Shown here in pieces: positions 23,761 to 48,194 of a stretch of 64,000 nt of DNA. The first letter of the stretch is position 1. Every line of letters starts with the position of its first letter. Source of the DNA: Cacajao melanocephalus (Eukaryota; Chordata; Mammalia; Primates; Pitheciidae). The stretch covers positions 1 to 64,000 of the forward strand of contig CAUYLG010004830.1 of the NCBI GenBank assembly GCA_963573385.1, given 5' to 3'. The translations under genes and the position numbers were made by a program. The notes under the pieces were generated by a model. That model worked only from the letters and a program-made list of their open reading frames with translations. It was not told the DNA's origin and made no database searches.

Positions 23761-24566
23761 ACCTGGCAACTTTGTCACCTCCAGGGCTCCACTGCATCAA
23801 TGGTGTGGTGACTCTGCCTGGAAGGCCTGGCATATTCCCACCAAAGTCACGTGGCACCAGGAAAGAGAGAGCCATCAGAAGGAGCAGGTGTGCAGGGCAG
23901 AGTGCTCTGAGTGACCTGGCCTGCAGGGTGGTTCTACCTGGGCAGTATCTAGGTGACCAGAGGACAGGGTGGGTCAGTCAGGCCCAGAGGAAGAAGTCAC
24001 CCTGTAAGCTACCAGACCGTGACTCCCTGGGGATTCCTAGCTACATCCACAGAAGGACTATTCAGAGAATCTGGAGCGCACATGAGTTTGAAGCAAGACT
24101 CAGGGAAAAAACTGGTTGCTACACAAAGTTTTGCCTTGGAAAACAATGGCTCTTAAAGAGATCATGAAATTTATACCACTAAAATTACTGGTATAATTTT
24201 CTTGCTTTATTGAAATAAAAAAATCATGTTTTAGAACGTGATGACTCTTCTCTTTTCAGCTGCAATGTTTAATTTTGTAAGTACACTTTCCAGTAGGGTG
24301 AGAGGAAATACATCTAAAAAGCTATTAAGATTTTATCAAATGTTATCAATTCACAACACAGAACTATGTCACATACGTGAGTGAGAAGGATAACCTGAAA
24401 TAATTACAAATAGATTTTTGCTCACAGCAAACCCGCAACTGGGCTCTCTTAATAAATAGTCTCCTTTTACTGTAGAGTTGAATAAGTGAAAGGGATTAAT
24501 TCATGGTCTGAAAACACATCTCAGCAGTGCTCAAGGGACAGTATCTCAACAGACATCTGGAGAAGC
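23761..24566. other. Non-repeat interval with a 131-codon open frame
   Basis: A plus frame at 23772-24167 (131 codons) is among the longest frames outside identified repeats. It is rich in Arg, Ser and Gly, with no domain I recognise, and starts only 12 bases after the Alu's target-site duplication. The DNA from 23780 to 24080 is G+C-richer than its surroundings. I do not call it a gene. Confidence 0.35.
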
Positions 24567-24568
24567 CA

Positions 24569-24656
24569 CTGATTAATTAATAGATTAATTAATCAGACCG
24601 CGGTACTCTTAGGAGAGAATTTAATTGTTTGGATTAATAACCCTACTAATTAATCC
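24569..24656. promoter_or_regulatory. Candidate homeodomain-type site cluster with palindrome
   Basis: A perfect inverted repeat with 13-base arms, ctgattaattaat / attaattaatcag (24569-24581 and 24584-24596), is separated by AG. It is followed by a second inverted pair, ggattaat / attaatcc (24631-24638 and 24649-24656). Several TAAT cores in under 90 bp resemble paired homeodomain sites. Function is inferred only. Confidence 0.35.
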
Positions 24657-25406
24657 TAAAAATCATCAACCTTACAGTTGAGAAAATGCTGATTTCCTAA
24701 AGACCCATCTGTATGATAAATATCCTTCCAAAATACTCGCTGGCTAACTAGACAATGGCATCGCAGGATACCCGTGCTATCACGAATCCAGGTGATTCCT
24801 CAGCTGGGTGTCAACTCCCCACATTCCCACCATGACCCAGAACCATAAGCACTTAAGGCATGAAAAGAAAGTTTTCAAATGACATTTATCTGAAACTTAA
24901 AGTACATGGCCCCCAAAAGTGATTCATTTCCTCTGAAATAGGAAGGTTCTGAATACATGTAAAGAAGCATCGTCATCCGTTGGTGCAACTGGTCCACATG
25001 GCATTTTTCCAAATAAAATCAAACGAGACATAGACCCTTCTCCACAGCACCTACCTAACCAATGAAGCAGATATGCACAAATGTTAGTGAATGGGCAGGT
25101 TTGTTGAGTACATTTGAAAAATAATTGCAAAAGAAATATCGTTTTTGAAGTATGGCTAGAGTAAATCTAAGTGATATTTATCATTCTTATAATTTTATAG
25201 AGTTTTTGGTAACAGCTCATTAATAATTGGGGAAAGTGAAATACTGGAGTTCTTAATAACTCATTATTCAAATTGAATTATTACTATGACAATCTTACAG
25301 CAAATGATAATCCCATTAATCTCCATTATAATTTATATATACATACAAACCAAAATTTTGCCAGAGTAACAATTATGGCCTAAACCACAGACTAGTAGGT
25401 CTAATA
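24657..25406. other. A+T-rich non-repeat interval
   Basis: The 68-codon minus frame at 24924-25130 has no known motif. A+T-rich from 25130 on, with short TA runs near 25335. Confidence 0.45.
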
Positions 25407-25422
25407 AATATGCAACTGATGT

Positions 25423-25715
<293 letters not shown>

Positions 25716-25725
25716 ATGTAACTGA

Positions 25726-29029
<3,304 letters not shown>

Positions 29030-29270
29030 CCCTTCCCCTTAGCCTTCCTCTCCTTTGGCTTCAGTGTATTGATCATACATTTATCATACATTTACTTGGA
29101 TATTTATTTGTATGTTGTCATCTGTCCCAATACTAGACTGTCAGCTCTGTTAGGATAGGGAGACAGCTCTAATTTCCTTGGGAATATAAAGCCATTTATT
29201 TTCCTAGTGCATGATACAGAGTGAGATCTCAATGTTCAATAAAATGAATGAATGAGTGAATAGATGAAAA
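29030..29270 (+). mobile_element. L2 LINE 3' end
   Basis: 'tactagactgtcagctctgt' corresponds to 'cactagactgtaagctccat'. It ends 'ctcaatgttcaataaaatga' plus GAATGAAT repeats, the classic L2 terminus. Confidence 0.8.
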
Positions 29271-29574
29271 AATGCACGAGTGCTGGATTCCAGTCCTAGC
29301 CACTAACTTCAGGTGTGATGTAATAAAGTCACTTCCCTCAACCACACTATTTCACCGACACCTCAACCCAAACCCAATCCCTCACAACCTTAATTACCTC
29401 TGCAGTATCCCAGGACTCTACCACATAGCTGTTAAAAAATCAAACACCTAGACTACATGATCCTGATGTCTCTTCTAGCTCTGAAAGTCTAGGAGCTACC
29501 CCTGGCTTAAGGCGGTTCAAGATCTCAATGGTGGATGAATGTTATGGATCCTGAATACAGTGTAAGAAAAAAGA

Positions 29575-29745
29575 ATAATGGTAACAGCTGTGCTAGCCAT
29601 CTATTCCCAGGCTGGACACTTTGCATATGTTCTCTCACATGTTCTTCATGCATCCTTTCAATACAGGTATTATCTGTTTTACAGAAGAGCAGACGATGCA
29701 CAGAAATGTTAAGCATCTTGCCCAATCCTTCAGAGCGAACATGTC
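29575..29745 (-). mobile_element. MIR SINE
   Basis: 'tattatctgttttacagaag', 'gatgcacagaaatgttaagc' and 'atcttgcccaatccttcaga' follow antisense MIR. Confidence 0.7.
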
Positions 29746-30153
29746 CATACCTGACCATCATCTAGTTGCTGGGTATTATTAAGACATGACCCAGGCTTTT
29801 AGGAGCGTAGCGTCTATCTGAATTGAGTAGAGCTTTACGTATCTGGATGTCATTCTTTAAATCATGTTCACTCTTTAAATCCACAGGAGCCAATTTCTTG
29901 TGTTGAGATGTGCTGGCCACTTAACTAAGATGCCCCCTTTTCCTCTGGAGCCATCCCTGAATGTCTGTGACCATGTGAGGTGCCTCTCTGACACTCCTAT
30001 GGCAGCCCATGCCCATCTCTTTGGGCGGACCCTGCTTCACTCTAGCTGTCTCTTCATTTCTGTGGTGGGAGAGAAACCTTCTGCAGCCACCAGGACAGTG
30101 GAACAATTCATATGAGAAAAGGTAGGTCTTTGTTTAGGAAAATACCTGTTTAG
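29746..30153. other. Non-repeat interval
   Basis: Overlapping antisense frames at 29900-30115 (plus) and 29921-30106 (minus) are mutual shadows with no motif. Confidence 0.45.
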
Positions 30154-30317
30154 GCAGGAGAAACACTGAAGCCTAGAAGTTTGAGACCAACCTTGGCAAT
30201 ATAGTGAGATTCTGTCTCTACAAAAAAATAAAAATAAAAACATTGGCTGGGTGTGGTGGTACGTGTCTGTAGTCCCAGCTACTCGGGAAGTTGAGGCTGG
30301 AGGATCGCTCAGCCCAT
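30154..30317 (+). mobile_element. Alu fragment (internal, both ends missing)
   Basis: It runs from 'gcaggagaaacactgaagcc' to 'gaggctggaggatcgctcag'. It holds the latter part of the left monomer and the start of the right monomer only, with an A-rich linker. The right end stops abruptly. Confidence 0.85.
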
Positions 30318-30969
30318 CTTCTTGAATGTAAAGGGTGAGGCATGCTGGGGCCTCGGGAGAGAGCCAAATTCTCCACTACTTTCCAGCACTAGCTCTGATC
30401 TGTTTTTCTCAATACTCTCATGGCTATTTTACCCATCAGGCTAGAAAAACTGGGGAGACTTCTAGAGACAAAAGAGCTGCTTGCTGTGGGACATCACCTC
30501 CTGAGCCCTTCTCAGTGGTGGCACAGGGACTCTGAGAAGTGCTGGGGGTGCAGGTGGAGGCGATGCTGCCCAGGAGGTCAGGGTGACCTAAAAATGTAGA
30601 TGTTATATACTTGCCACATTTTTCTCCAAAAATGCCACAGAGATCTTTATATCCTTAGTTTTTTTCAAATTAGTGAAAATCTCCTATTTCTAAATGAATA
30701 AAATCCCTATTTCAATGGAAAACTGAACAGCATGTTATCCAGATGTATGACTGAATTGGTTTTGTGCTAGAATGCCCACCCTTATAGTGCAAGCTGTAAG
30801 TTGTAAACTGGACATAAGGAAATGTTCAAAGCTATGTATAAAGTGTCTCCTACTCTGGCAGGTCAAGCAGATTTCACATTTTTGAACTCTGTTCTTAGTA
30901 GGTAAGTGGGAAAAAAGAAAGAAAACTGACACATCCAGCAATGGACGATCCTTCCCATGTGTGGTGACC
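30318..30969. other. Non-repeat interval
   Basis: A plus frame at 30335-30535 and a minus frame at 30735-31061 (108 codons) show no known motif. The latter ends in an L2 fragment. Confidence 0.45.
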
Positions 30970-31110
30970 CCCTTCAATTCAGCAAACACTCCCTGAGTGC
31001 CAACAGGCGCAAGGTCCTGTGCTGCGCACTTGAGGGATACAAGGACAGTCAGGTAGTGCACACTCTGAAGGAGTTTTATATGCCCTGGAGTTACACCTTC
31101 TTTGAGTTAC
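30970..31110 (-). mobile_element. L2 LINE 3' end (antisense)
   Basis: 'ttcagcaaacactccctgag', 'gtgctgcgcacttgagggat' and 'ctctgaaggagttttatat' align with antisense L2 ('ttgagcgcctactatgtgcc', then 'gggatacaa', then 'aaggagctt'). Confidence 0.65.
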
Positions 31111-31670
31111 ACTCTTAAACCATCATAGTTTAAGAGTGAAGTGTTTTTCTTATCAATATAAGCATTCTGTGCAATGGCTGATTTTAAGAGAGGTAGTTGC
31201 TGTGCTGGCTTTTCCCCCATCTTGTTTTTTGTTCATAAATTGATGCTGTTATTGAAACAATATGGGTCAGAGTCTGTCTTAGATAAGTAATTTTTTCCAT
31301 GTATTGTCTCCATGGTTTTGCATTGTTTAATAGCTTTTTTTTGAAAGACCTCAAAGAATAGCACTAATATACCCAGGAGAAAAAGACACACAAAGTTATA
31401 AGGTTCATTTCATTTTAGCCTTGAATTCATTTAAACAAAGACAAATAATATCCAATGTCAAAAATAATCTTAATTCCTTGACTACATTAAACACCCACAC
31501 ACACACAATTTGTTATCATTTAGTTACTTCTTACAGGAAAACAGACACCAGTAGGTAACCATTAGATTTTTCTAGGTGAAAGTAAATAATCTCTAAGAAA
31601 GCATTCTCTTTACCAAAACAGCATTATTTCCAATAAAGAAGTCAATCATTCATCTAGTCTTTGGTTTATT
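31111..31670. other. Non-repeat interval
   Basis: No ORF above 60 codons. A short CA run at 31495-31507 is the only repeat seen. Confidence 0.45.
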
Positions 31671-31682
31671 AAATAGTTACTA

Positions 31683-31980
<298 letters not shown>

Positions 31981-31990
31981 AAACAGTTAC

Positions 31991-32617
31991 TGAGGGCATA
32001 CAATGGGCTAAACACTATGCTATGTAGGTGGATTTTAAAATGAGAAAAATACAGACCCAGCTATCATGGATTTCTTTGAGAAACATTAAATAAATAAAAT
32101 TTCTCCCAGTTCCTATGTGGAGATAGGTATGGGCCTTTAAGAGATAAATACAATCTCTCTCCTGGAAAAACCCAAGGAAATATTTAGGACTGTTAAACCA
32201 TCATGATTCTGGCTCTCACTTCAAATAAAGAGGATAAATAAACCTCCCTTCTCTGCATTTCTAATTTAGCAAACCTTTATATACCCTCTAAGAGTAAGTG
32301 AATTTCATATTTGCATCTTATTTGAAATGTGCTGGCATTTTTCTAGATTTTTAACTGCAATTTGGCAGCCCTGAACAGTCTATCTGGAGAGATAAAGCAA
32401 TATCTGCTCAGAGTTTCTAATTCCGGACCTATGCACATACAAATGTATGCACATATTTAGAATATCTATAATGAATGCATTGTTGCTGGGATTAGGCAGG
32501 GATAGAAACCAGAGACATGTAGGTGAGTATCCAGTGACATTATTGGATTTCGTTAATTAAGTGCTGACTATGTGTGAGGCATCACATTTATACTATATTT
32601 AATTCTCAGATATTTTA

Positions 32618-32619
<2 letters not shown>
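31991..32619. other. Non-repeat interval
   Basis: No ORF above 60 codons and no recognised repeat before the CA tract. Confidence 0.45.

Positions 32620-32658
<39 letters not shown>
32620..32658 (+). repeat. (CA)n(TA)n microsatellite
   Basis: About 15 uninterrupted CA units followed by four AT units. Likely length-polymorphic. Confidence 0.97.
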
Positions 32659-32769
32659 CAATGTGTTTAATGTTATTACAGCCTTAAGTTATGGTGGATT
32701 CAGACCCATGCAGTTGGATATGAAAGTCTAGGTTGGTAGCAGCTATATTTTACCGGCTTTCTAAGAAGT

Positions 32770-34817
<2,048 letters not shown>

Positions 34818-34828
34818 TCATTGAAAAG

Positions 34829-35135
<307 letters not shown>

Positions 35136-35169
35136 TCATTGAAAAAATATTTTTGAGTAGGAATTACAA

Positions 35170-35230
35170 TTGCCCTAGGCGCTGAGAATATAGTAATGAA
35201 AAGACATGGCCGTTACCCTCCTTGATTGAT
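35170..35230 (-). mobile_element. Probable L2 fragment (antisense)
   Basis: 'cctaggcgctgagaatatag' followed by 'gacatggccgttaccctcct' resembles antisense L2. It is short and weak. Confidence 0.4.
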
Positions 35231-40601
<5,371 letters not shown>

Positions 40602-40639
40602 TAAAAGTCATTCTTCACTCTGCCTAGGTGGATGTGTCT

Positions 40640-41640
40640 CTCTCCACTTGTTCTCTAGACCCCAACCATCCTCCCTTCTCAAGGGCTGGCTCCTTAATGA
40701 TCTCATTCTCTTCCTGTGTCTTTATCTACTGTCTACCAATCCCTCTTTTTGCCAGCAGTATTTAAACATATTCTAATCTACCTTCAAAAGAAACTCCCCA
40801 CCCATCTCTCACCCTCCTGCCTCCCCACCCAGGTATAGCTATTCCAGCTCTCTCTCTTCACAGCCAAATGTTTTCTAGGGAGCTCTCTATACTTTTTATC
40901 TTTGTTTCCTCACATTCCACCCATCCTTTGAACCCTTGTCACCTGTTCTGACACTGCTCTCACTGAGGTCTCTGATTTCTATGCCATGGGGCTCAACCTA
41001 ATGGATACTTCGTGGTCCTTCCATTACCTTGACAGTCCCACAGCAGGTAATACCAGTGAACACTCTTTATCTTGGACTTGTCTCTCCTTTCATCCTCTGT
41101 GACTGCCTTCTCTTCGTTTTTGTCCTCCTACCTGGTTCAAAGCTCCTTTCTATTCCTCCATCCATCACATCAATGTTGGTGCTTTGGCTATGTTTCATCA
41201 CTCATCTTTTCCTCTTCTCACTCGTCCCACTGTCCCTGGGCCATCTTATCCTTTCCTGTGGTTTAATTAGCATATAACAATGACCCACCCCCACCATCCA
41301 TCTCCAGGACAGATCTTTCTCCAGAGGTGCACACATGCAGGTAACTTCCAAGGACATATCTCAACATAAAGACCTCAAACTCAATGTGTCCAAAAGGGAG
41401 CCCATTATCCCCCTTGCCTACAAATGTATTCTTCCTCTTGCACATGATTTATGAATGAATGGTGCCATGCATGGTATTCCCTGTCAAGCCATACGTGTCT
41501 GCTCCTTCTCCTTCACCCCACATTCATTAACAACAGAAACCAGTGAGGAGGAATCACATTGCTGTTTAAAGTACCCTGTTATCAAAGCAGAGTTACCTCT
41601 TTCCTTTGGCAGTTCTTACCCTGGGCATCCTCTTTGAAGA
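40640..41640 (+). mobile_element. L2 LINE ORF2 remnant (reverse-transcriptase region)
   Basis: A C/T-rich strand with L2 landmarks in order: 'gacactgctctcactgaggt' (40951), 'tcctcctacctggttcaaag' (41123), 'tctccaggacagatctttct' (41303), and 'ctcaaactcaatgtgtccaa' followed by 'aagggagcccattatccccc' (41374-41413). In L2 these encode RT segments around the YADD motif. The frame is broken throughout. The start is uncertain. Confidence 0.65.
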
Positions 41641-42019
41641 AGAGAGAGAGAGACAAAAATAGGAAAAACTGCTCTTTTCCTTGGCTAGAGAATGTCAAGA
41701 GGTAGATTAAAATAAAAAGCCACAGCAGAACTTTACCCCCGACATAGCAGCTCTTTCCTGGCTCCTGCTATGACTCTAAGGTCAAGTGTAAACAAAGAGG
41801 GAAACTCGCTACTGCTTTCCTGCTCCTAGAACTAGGTAAGAATTTTTTTAAAAACATAGTTTAGCTGCAAAGAAGAAATGTATGTCTTTAGAAACTAGAA
41901 AAACTGAATGTAAGAATTTCCTAGATATATATTGTCAAAGAAATAGAATACAGAATTAGCCGTTTTTATGAACATCTAGACCTGTGCTAATATGCTACTA
42001 CTGGCAATACATCACTATT
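41641..42019. other. Non-repeat interval
   Basis: Begins with a short GA run (41639-41652). No gene or repeat supported. Confidence 0.45.
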
Positions 42020-42180
42020 TAATTAAAATTAAATTAAAAAGCACAGTCCTCAGTCGCACTAGCTACACTGCATGTGCTCAGCACCTACACGTGGCTAGCT
42101 AGTGGCTATCCCAGTGCCCAGTGCAGAATAGAACATTCCATCATTACAGAAAGACCTATTTGAGGTTGCTGGTCTAGACA
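42020..42180. mobile_element. hAT-Charlie-type MITE fragment
   Basis: 'taattaaaattaaattaaaa', 'cctcagtcgcactagctaca', 'cacgtggctagctagtggct' and 'tagaacattccatcattaca' match a common hAT-type nonautonomous element in order. I am not certain of the family name. Confidence 0.65.
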
Positions 42181-42740
42181 AATACAATTACAGAAATGAG
42201 AACAGCAAATAAAACAAAGAGGGGTAGGATATAGTGAGAGAAGAAAAGCCCAGTGGTGAATTTACAATAGAAAGAACTATGCCTTTGGCCTTCATAAAGT
42301 AAAAGGAAGTCTGATAAATAAGTAGGAAGTCTCAGGGGATGTTTAGGGAAAGGCCGTCCCTGACCTGGTGGGATGGTAGTGTTCAGAGGAACTTGACACT
42401 AGCCTTGATATTAACATCCTCTGGTTCTTTCTCAGGTTACACTACTGCCCTCCTGGAAGACCTGAGCAGCAGTTGTCAGTGCTGGGGTCCAGACACTCAG
42501 AAGAGTTGGCACTGGTTTTGAGTGCACGAACCATCTGCTAAAAAGTATATTTAAAGCACCAGTTTGTGCCTTGTGTGCACTGTGATGAGTTAGGCTCTTC
42601 CAGCCATAACCAGATTATGATGGACTTGCATTCTGATATTCCCTCTTGAGTGAAGGACAACGAAGCAGCCAGCATTCAATTGCCTACATTGTATTTCTCT
42701 AGAAAGAGAATCTCCATCATTGTAGGAGTTAAATCTAATT
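42181..42740. other. Non-repeat interval
   Basis: A 60-codon frame at 42339-42521 has no motif. No repeat recognised. Confidence 0.45.
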
Positions 42741-42744
42741 TGTT

Positions 42745-42808
42745 CTAACATTTACAACAGTGCCTGGCACAGAGTAAAGATTCCACACATATTTGTTGCA
42801 TGAAAATA
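42745..42808 (+). mobile_element. L2 LINE 3' end fragment
   Basis: 'acaacagtgcctggcacaga' followed by 'acatatttgttgcatgaaaa' matches the L2 terminus. Confidence 0.7.
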
Positions 42809-42900
42809 TGTTGGGCATCATTCATAAGCCTCGAGAAAGTTTGAAAATACCCAGCCTATAAAATAAAATATGTCTTCCAAGTATAACATTTAAGAATTCA

Positions 42901-43420
<520 letters not shown>

Positions 43421-43644
43421 TGCCACTCTGTTTTGATAGAGATTAAGTTCTCTGCATGGCTAACCCCTCCTACTTATGGTAAATCCTTTGTTCATTCCTC
43501 CTTGTGTTCCTTTAGAGACCAGTGCAGTACCTGCAGGCCACACTGCTCCATCAATTCTTCTCAAACTGGATTGTTTAAGAATATGTCAGGGCTAGTTCAT
43601 CACACCGTCTTAATATGTGTGAAATATGTAAATGAATGGTGATG

Positions 43645-43805
43645 ATGATAGCTAACACTTACTGAGCACTTACTATGCACAGAACTAGGTAAATTATTTA
43701 TATGATCCTGAGACAGGCAACGTGACTTGCCCAAGACCAGGTGGACTTAGGTGGCAGAAAGAAATTCAAACCCATGTCTAACTCCTCTTTCCTTTGATGC
43801 AGTGT
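43645..43805 (-). mobile_element. MIR SINE
   Basis: 'agctaacacttactgagcac', 'gacttgcccaagaccaggtg' and 'aaattcaaacccatgtctaa' match antisense MIR, with a gap where the poly-A/T core should be. Confidence 0.75.
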
Positions 43806-45884
43806 TTCATCATCTTTGACAAATGTGGATTGTTTTTTTTTCTACTTTGCAGATATTACTTTTGATGCTCTGTATAAAATACAAATGATTATTACCCACA
43901 AACAACTTTTAACATCTGCCATATAGTTTCCTATGATTATGAACAACAAATTGTTTTGGAGGTATTTTAGTACCTAATATGAGCTACAAGCTACTATCAT
44001 TTATCATTCTCCATGTCTACTATAATCAACTTTACCACTAAAGAGAAAATTAATTTTTTTCTGCAATTAGATAATCCTTCAGAATTATTTTTGAATAACA
44101 TAAAGAATAAATTCATTCTTTATTATAAAGACATATTCTCATGGAATTTTTAATAACTGATGTGAATTTTAAAGCTCCCTCACTATCTACAAAGGTGACG
44201 AAAGAGAAACATTAGTCAGAGCATGTTTTTATTGTAACTTAGGATCACTATTCTTCAAGGAGGTGGGAATGGATATGGGTATGACACATTAGTTGCTCAA
44301 CATTATTTCCTGTTTATGAAGCCAGGTAAATTATATGAGAGAGAAAAACAAAACATTCTACTAACAACACAACTAAATGGCATGGTATCAAAATAAACCT
44401 TAAGCAACTAATAATTAGAGTCAAAAAAATTCAAAGGCAAGATTAAAAAATTTTATAGAGAGAAAAATCTCCTGATGGACAGTAAACTAAATGCACGCCT
44501 CTTTCCTATCCTTCTTGCTTCTCTCTACTATATATAACTTTGAGAAGTGGGTTTTGTAAATGCATTTCAACCCCTCTCCATTGTATGACACAGTAAGATT
44601 TGCTTTTTCCTAAAATTACATTTAACAGATCTGTTATTTTGATAGACTGAACTTCCGTAATAGCATACTTGATTCTAGAATATAGCTTTCATTGGTTTAT
44701 TGTTTTCCAATTATTGGTTTAGGTTATGCTATGGTTTGTGATGTGGAAATTCTATACACCAGATTTACATATATATTCAGTTGCTACGTGCTTTTTTAAA
44801 ACACTCTATCATCAAAATCACATAAAACCTGGCTATTTTCCTTATGAAAATGGGTATTTTGGTTTATATCGATGCTGTCTCTGGGGATTTGAAGTGTAAG
44901 TATAGACTTATTTTCATTCAAAAATCACTTCTTTGCCAACCCTCTCCTCATGCCTTCAAAACCAGGAAATATGCCAAGATTTTTAGAAAATATATTTACT
45001 TATTCTTCAAATGTACTTGGAAGGAGATTAAAGCATAGAAAAATAAAAGCACATGAATAGGATTTGTGGGCTAAAAGAGATATATGCAGTTCATTTAGTT
45101 GTCGGTTCCAAGAAGGAAAGAGAGAAAAAAAGAAAGCAAGGAATGAGGGAAAGGAGAAAGGAAGACAGACAGGCTCAAAAATTTGAGGCGATTATTGTAA
45201 TGTTTCTCCAAAACCATGCCTTAATTAATTATACCTATCAAATTATTGAATTAAATTCTGTTTTAAACATGTATATAAATATTACTCTGCTTTGTATTTG
45301 GTAGGGGCAATGAAAAATGTTTTCTAAAAGGAATACTTCTAATACAGACACTGAGGTTTTATAAAGATAAGAACACTAGAAGTTATGTATCCAGCTGGAT
45401 GATTAGTGACTCACAAAAGTACAAATTATGTTAGCTTGCTTCGCCCAAAGGTCCACTGAAAAAAAAATATTTGATCACTGTGAAGTACAAGTTCCTTCAA
45501 TTTAGGCATCAAGAATATTTGCAGACATTAGGCAATTTGGACATTGGTATGAAGCTGCCTACTGGTTTTCCTAATTAAAAAAAATGAGGATTATCAATCA
45601 CTTAAGACAAAACGAGGAAAATCAAATTGTGTAAAGGAGAGTTATTCTTATTCCAGTTTTAAAGTTCTAAAAAGTTTATTTTCCTCTTGGAGTCTATAAG
45701 GCTATTTCAAAGGGCAATTTAATACTTCTTGGGGAATGGAAGAGAAAAGCAATTAAAAACCAGTGTAATACAATGAGTTTCCATTTAAGTCACCAAATAT
45801 GTGCAGTGTGCTTCATGCATGTTATGGCTAACACAGCAAGTTTGTGTTTTATATATCTAAGGACATCACAGATAACAGAAATGA
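43806..45884. other. A+T-rich non-repeat interval with a purine tract
   Basis: A long A+T-rich stretch. A purine-rich (GA/GAA) tract lies at 45110-45172, over which an 83-codon Lys/Arg/Glu-rich frame is a composition artefact. No repeat family named. Confidence 0.45.
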
Positions 45885-46035
45885 AGTGAGTTTTCTAAGG
45901 TACTTAAACTCTCTGTGCCTTAGCTTCTTCACCTGTAAAATGAATCAGTAACAACAACTGTTTATTAGGTTGCTAGAAGGATTTAATAACTTGTACATAA
46001 CTTGCCCTGACTAGTGAAAGCACTTGGTATTTTTA
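45885..46035 (+). mobile_element. MIR SINE
   Basis: 'tacttaaactctctgtgcct', 'agcttcttcacctgtaaaat' and 'gaaggatttaataacttgta' match sense MIR. Confidence 0.8.
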
Positions 46036-47332
46036 AATGAAGTCCACCTGGTAGTGAAGAGGGTGAAGCCACTTCCTCCCCAGTCTCAAGGCCCCACACC
46101 TTTTCACTATACCACACAGACTCTGAGCATAAGTAATGGAAGCCTAAAAGCTCCTGAAGACATTTTAAGACTTTAAAATATTTTAACAGTATTCTAATAT
46201 TTAACAGCAAAATAGTAAATTTTGAGCTGCCACTTAGAATTCTAATGAGAACATATAGTATTTCTTGCCCTGAACCAGCAGTGAGAACGAATTCCTGCTC
46301 TGCTTCCAACAGTAGGTGTGTGTACTGGTAGTGCAAGGGGTAACCCATAATCAGGCATCATTATTAAAAATTAAAATAATCGAATTAAAAATCGATATTG
46401 TTCCATGGGGGCAGGTTCTAAATTCTAAAAAATAATATTTAAATAATGATTTAAAGACTTTCTATGAGCCAGGGTGCTCCATGAAATACAGGATAACGGC
46501 AGTAAGCCAAACATAACCAGCATGTATTGTGCATCCATGGGGTAAATCATGACAGAGACCCACTGGAGAATAATATTAGCAGAGAGTCAACTACAAAAAA
46601 CATCAAAAGATATTCTGAGTCCTAGGAAGTTACATGCAAAATGATAATACATCATTATCAATGTCAAGGAACAGTTGGTAAAATGAAATGGATGATCCAA
46701 ATTTCCTAGTAATTTCATTGACTCGAATGCACATTTTTTACATTTAACATGTATAAAACAGAGTTGAAAACAGGAGATGGAAAATTCCAGTCAATTTTGA
46801 CTGGCAGCTATTGATAGGGTTGCTGCAATGTGCACACAGAGAAACATGGCTGCCACTCCTGATGGCACAACTGCAGAGCTGCAAGCCCACAACATTTGAG
46901 CCAAGAAACCATTTGATGGTCATTTGAGAAAAGAATGAATTGCTGCCTGAAAACTTTCTGCAGACAAATTCTGAAAAGAGCAAGAAAGTCCCAGCATATA
47001 AATGCATAGGTTTGCATGAAATCCAGATATGACAGAGGGGCTCTCAAAAGTGCTACTTCAGCAATTCCTCTGTAGGCCAGAGGACCTGCGAGGACAGCAG
47101 GGCCATAGATGGACAGGAAATGAAAAGATTCAGAAAAGACTGCCTACAAAAGAGTGATAGCATTACATTACATTTGCTTAGCTTTGCTTTTATTGTTATG
47201 TATGTTCAAGTGATAAATCATAAATACCTATGTAGAAATAAGCCTAAGATAGCTCTGTCAATAAGTTGAAAATAAAAATCTAAGTGGGAAAAATACTGTA
47301 AAATTTTAATACAGTGAAATTGGTAGCATTCT
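46036..47332. other. Non-repeat interval
   Basis: Minus frames at 45983-46348 (121 codons), 46744-47007 (87) and 46808-47047 (79) overlap or touch repeats and carry no recognised domain. Confidence 0.4.
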
Positions 47333-47644
<312 letters not shown>

Positions 47645-47710
47645 TAATGATACTTACTGGTGGTGTTGTTAATCTTAGGTTTGATGAAATGCAATATATT
47701 TGATACATAA

Positions 47711-48053
47711 TGCTTACAGTCTGAATATGTTCCCTTCAAAATTCAGGTGTTGCCAAGTGATAAGAGGTGAGGCCTTTAAAATGTGATTAGGCCATGAGAG
47801 GTCCTCCCTCAGTAACGGGATTAAGATCCTTATAAAAGAGGTTTCTTGGGACATTCAGTCTCTTACCCTTCTGCCTTCTGCTATGTGATGACACAGCCAA
47901 CATTCTCCAGAGAATGCAACCCTCACCAGACAGCCTAACCTGCTGGCACTTTAATCTAAAACTTCCCAGCCTCCAGAAGTGTGAGAAAATAAATATTTAT
48001 TCTTTACCCAGTCTCAGTCATTCTGTGATAGGAGCACAAATCAGACTAAGACA
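47711..48053 (+). mobile_element. MLT1-type LTR (ERVL-MaLR)
   Basis: 'ctgaatatgttcccttcaaa', 'gattaggccatgagaggtcc', 'ttcccagcctccagaagtgt' and the end 'cagactaagaca' are MLT1 landmarks. No internal sequence; a solo LTR. Confidence 0.85.
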
Positions 48054-48194
48054 CCATTTTCATCTGGTCTCCTCATCTCTCCAGCACTCTCTCTTTTTGA
48101 GAGCTTTTGCAATCTTCTTCTTCTGTCCTACTTCTTGATATGTGGTCCTTCCATTTGATTCTGTATTAAGTTTAGTCTTCACAGAAGATAGATA

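Noticed and set aside
45053..45304. Lys/Arg/Glu-rich 83-codon frame
   Set aside because: Produced by the purine tract at 45110-45172; composition artefact.
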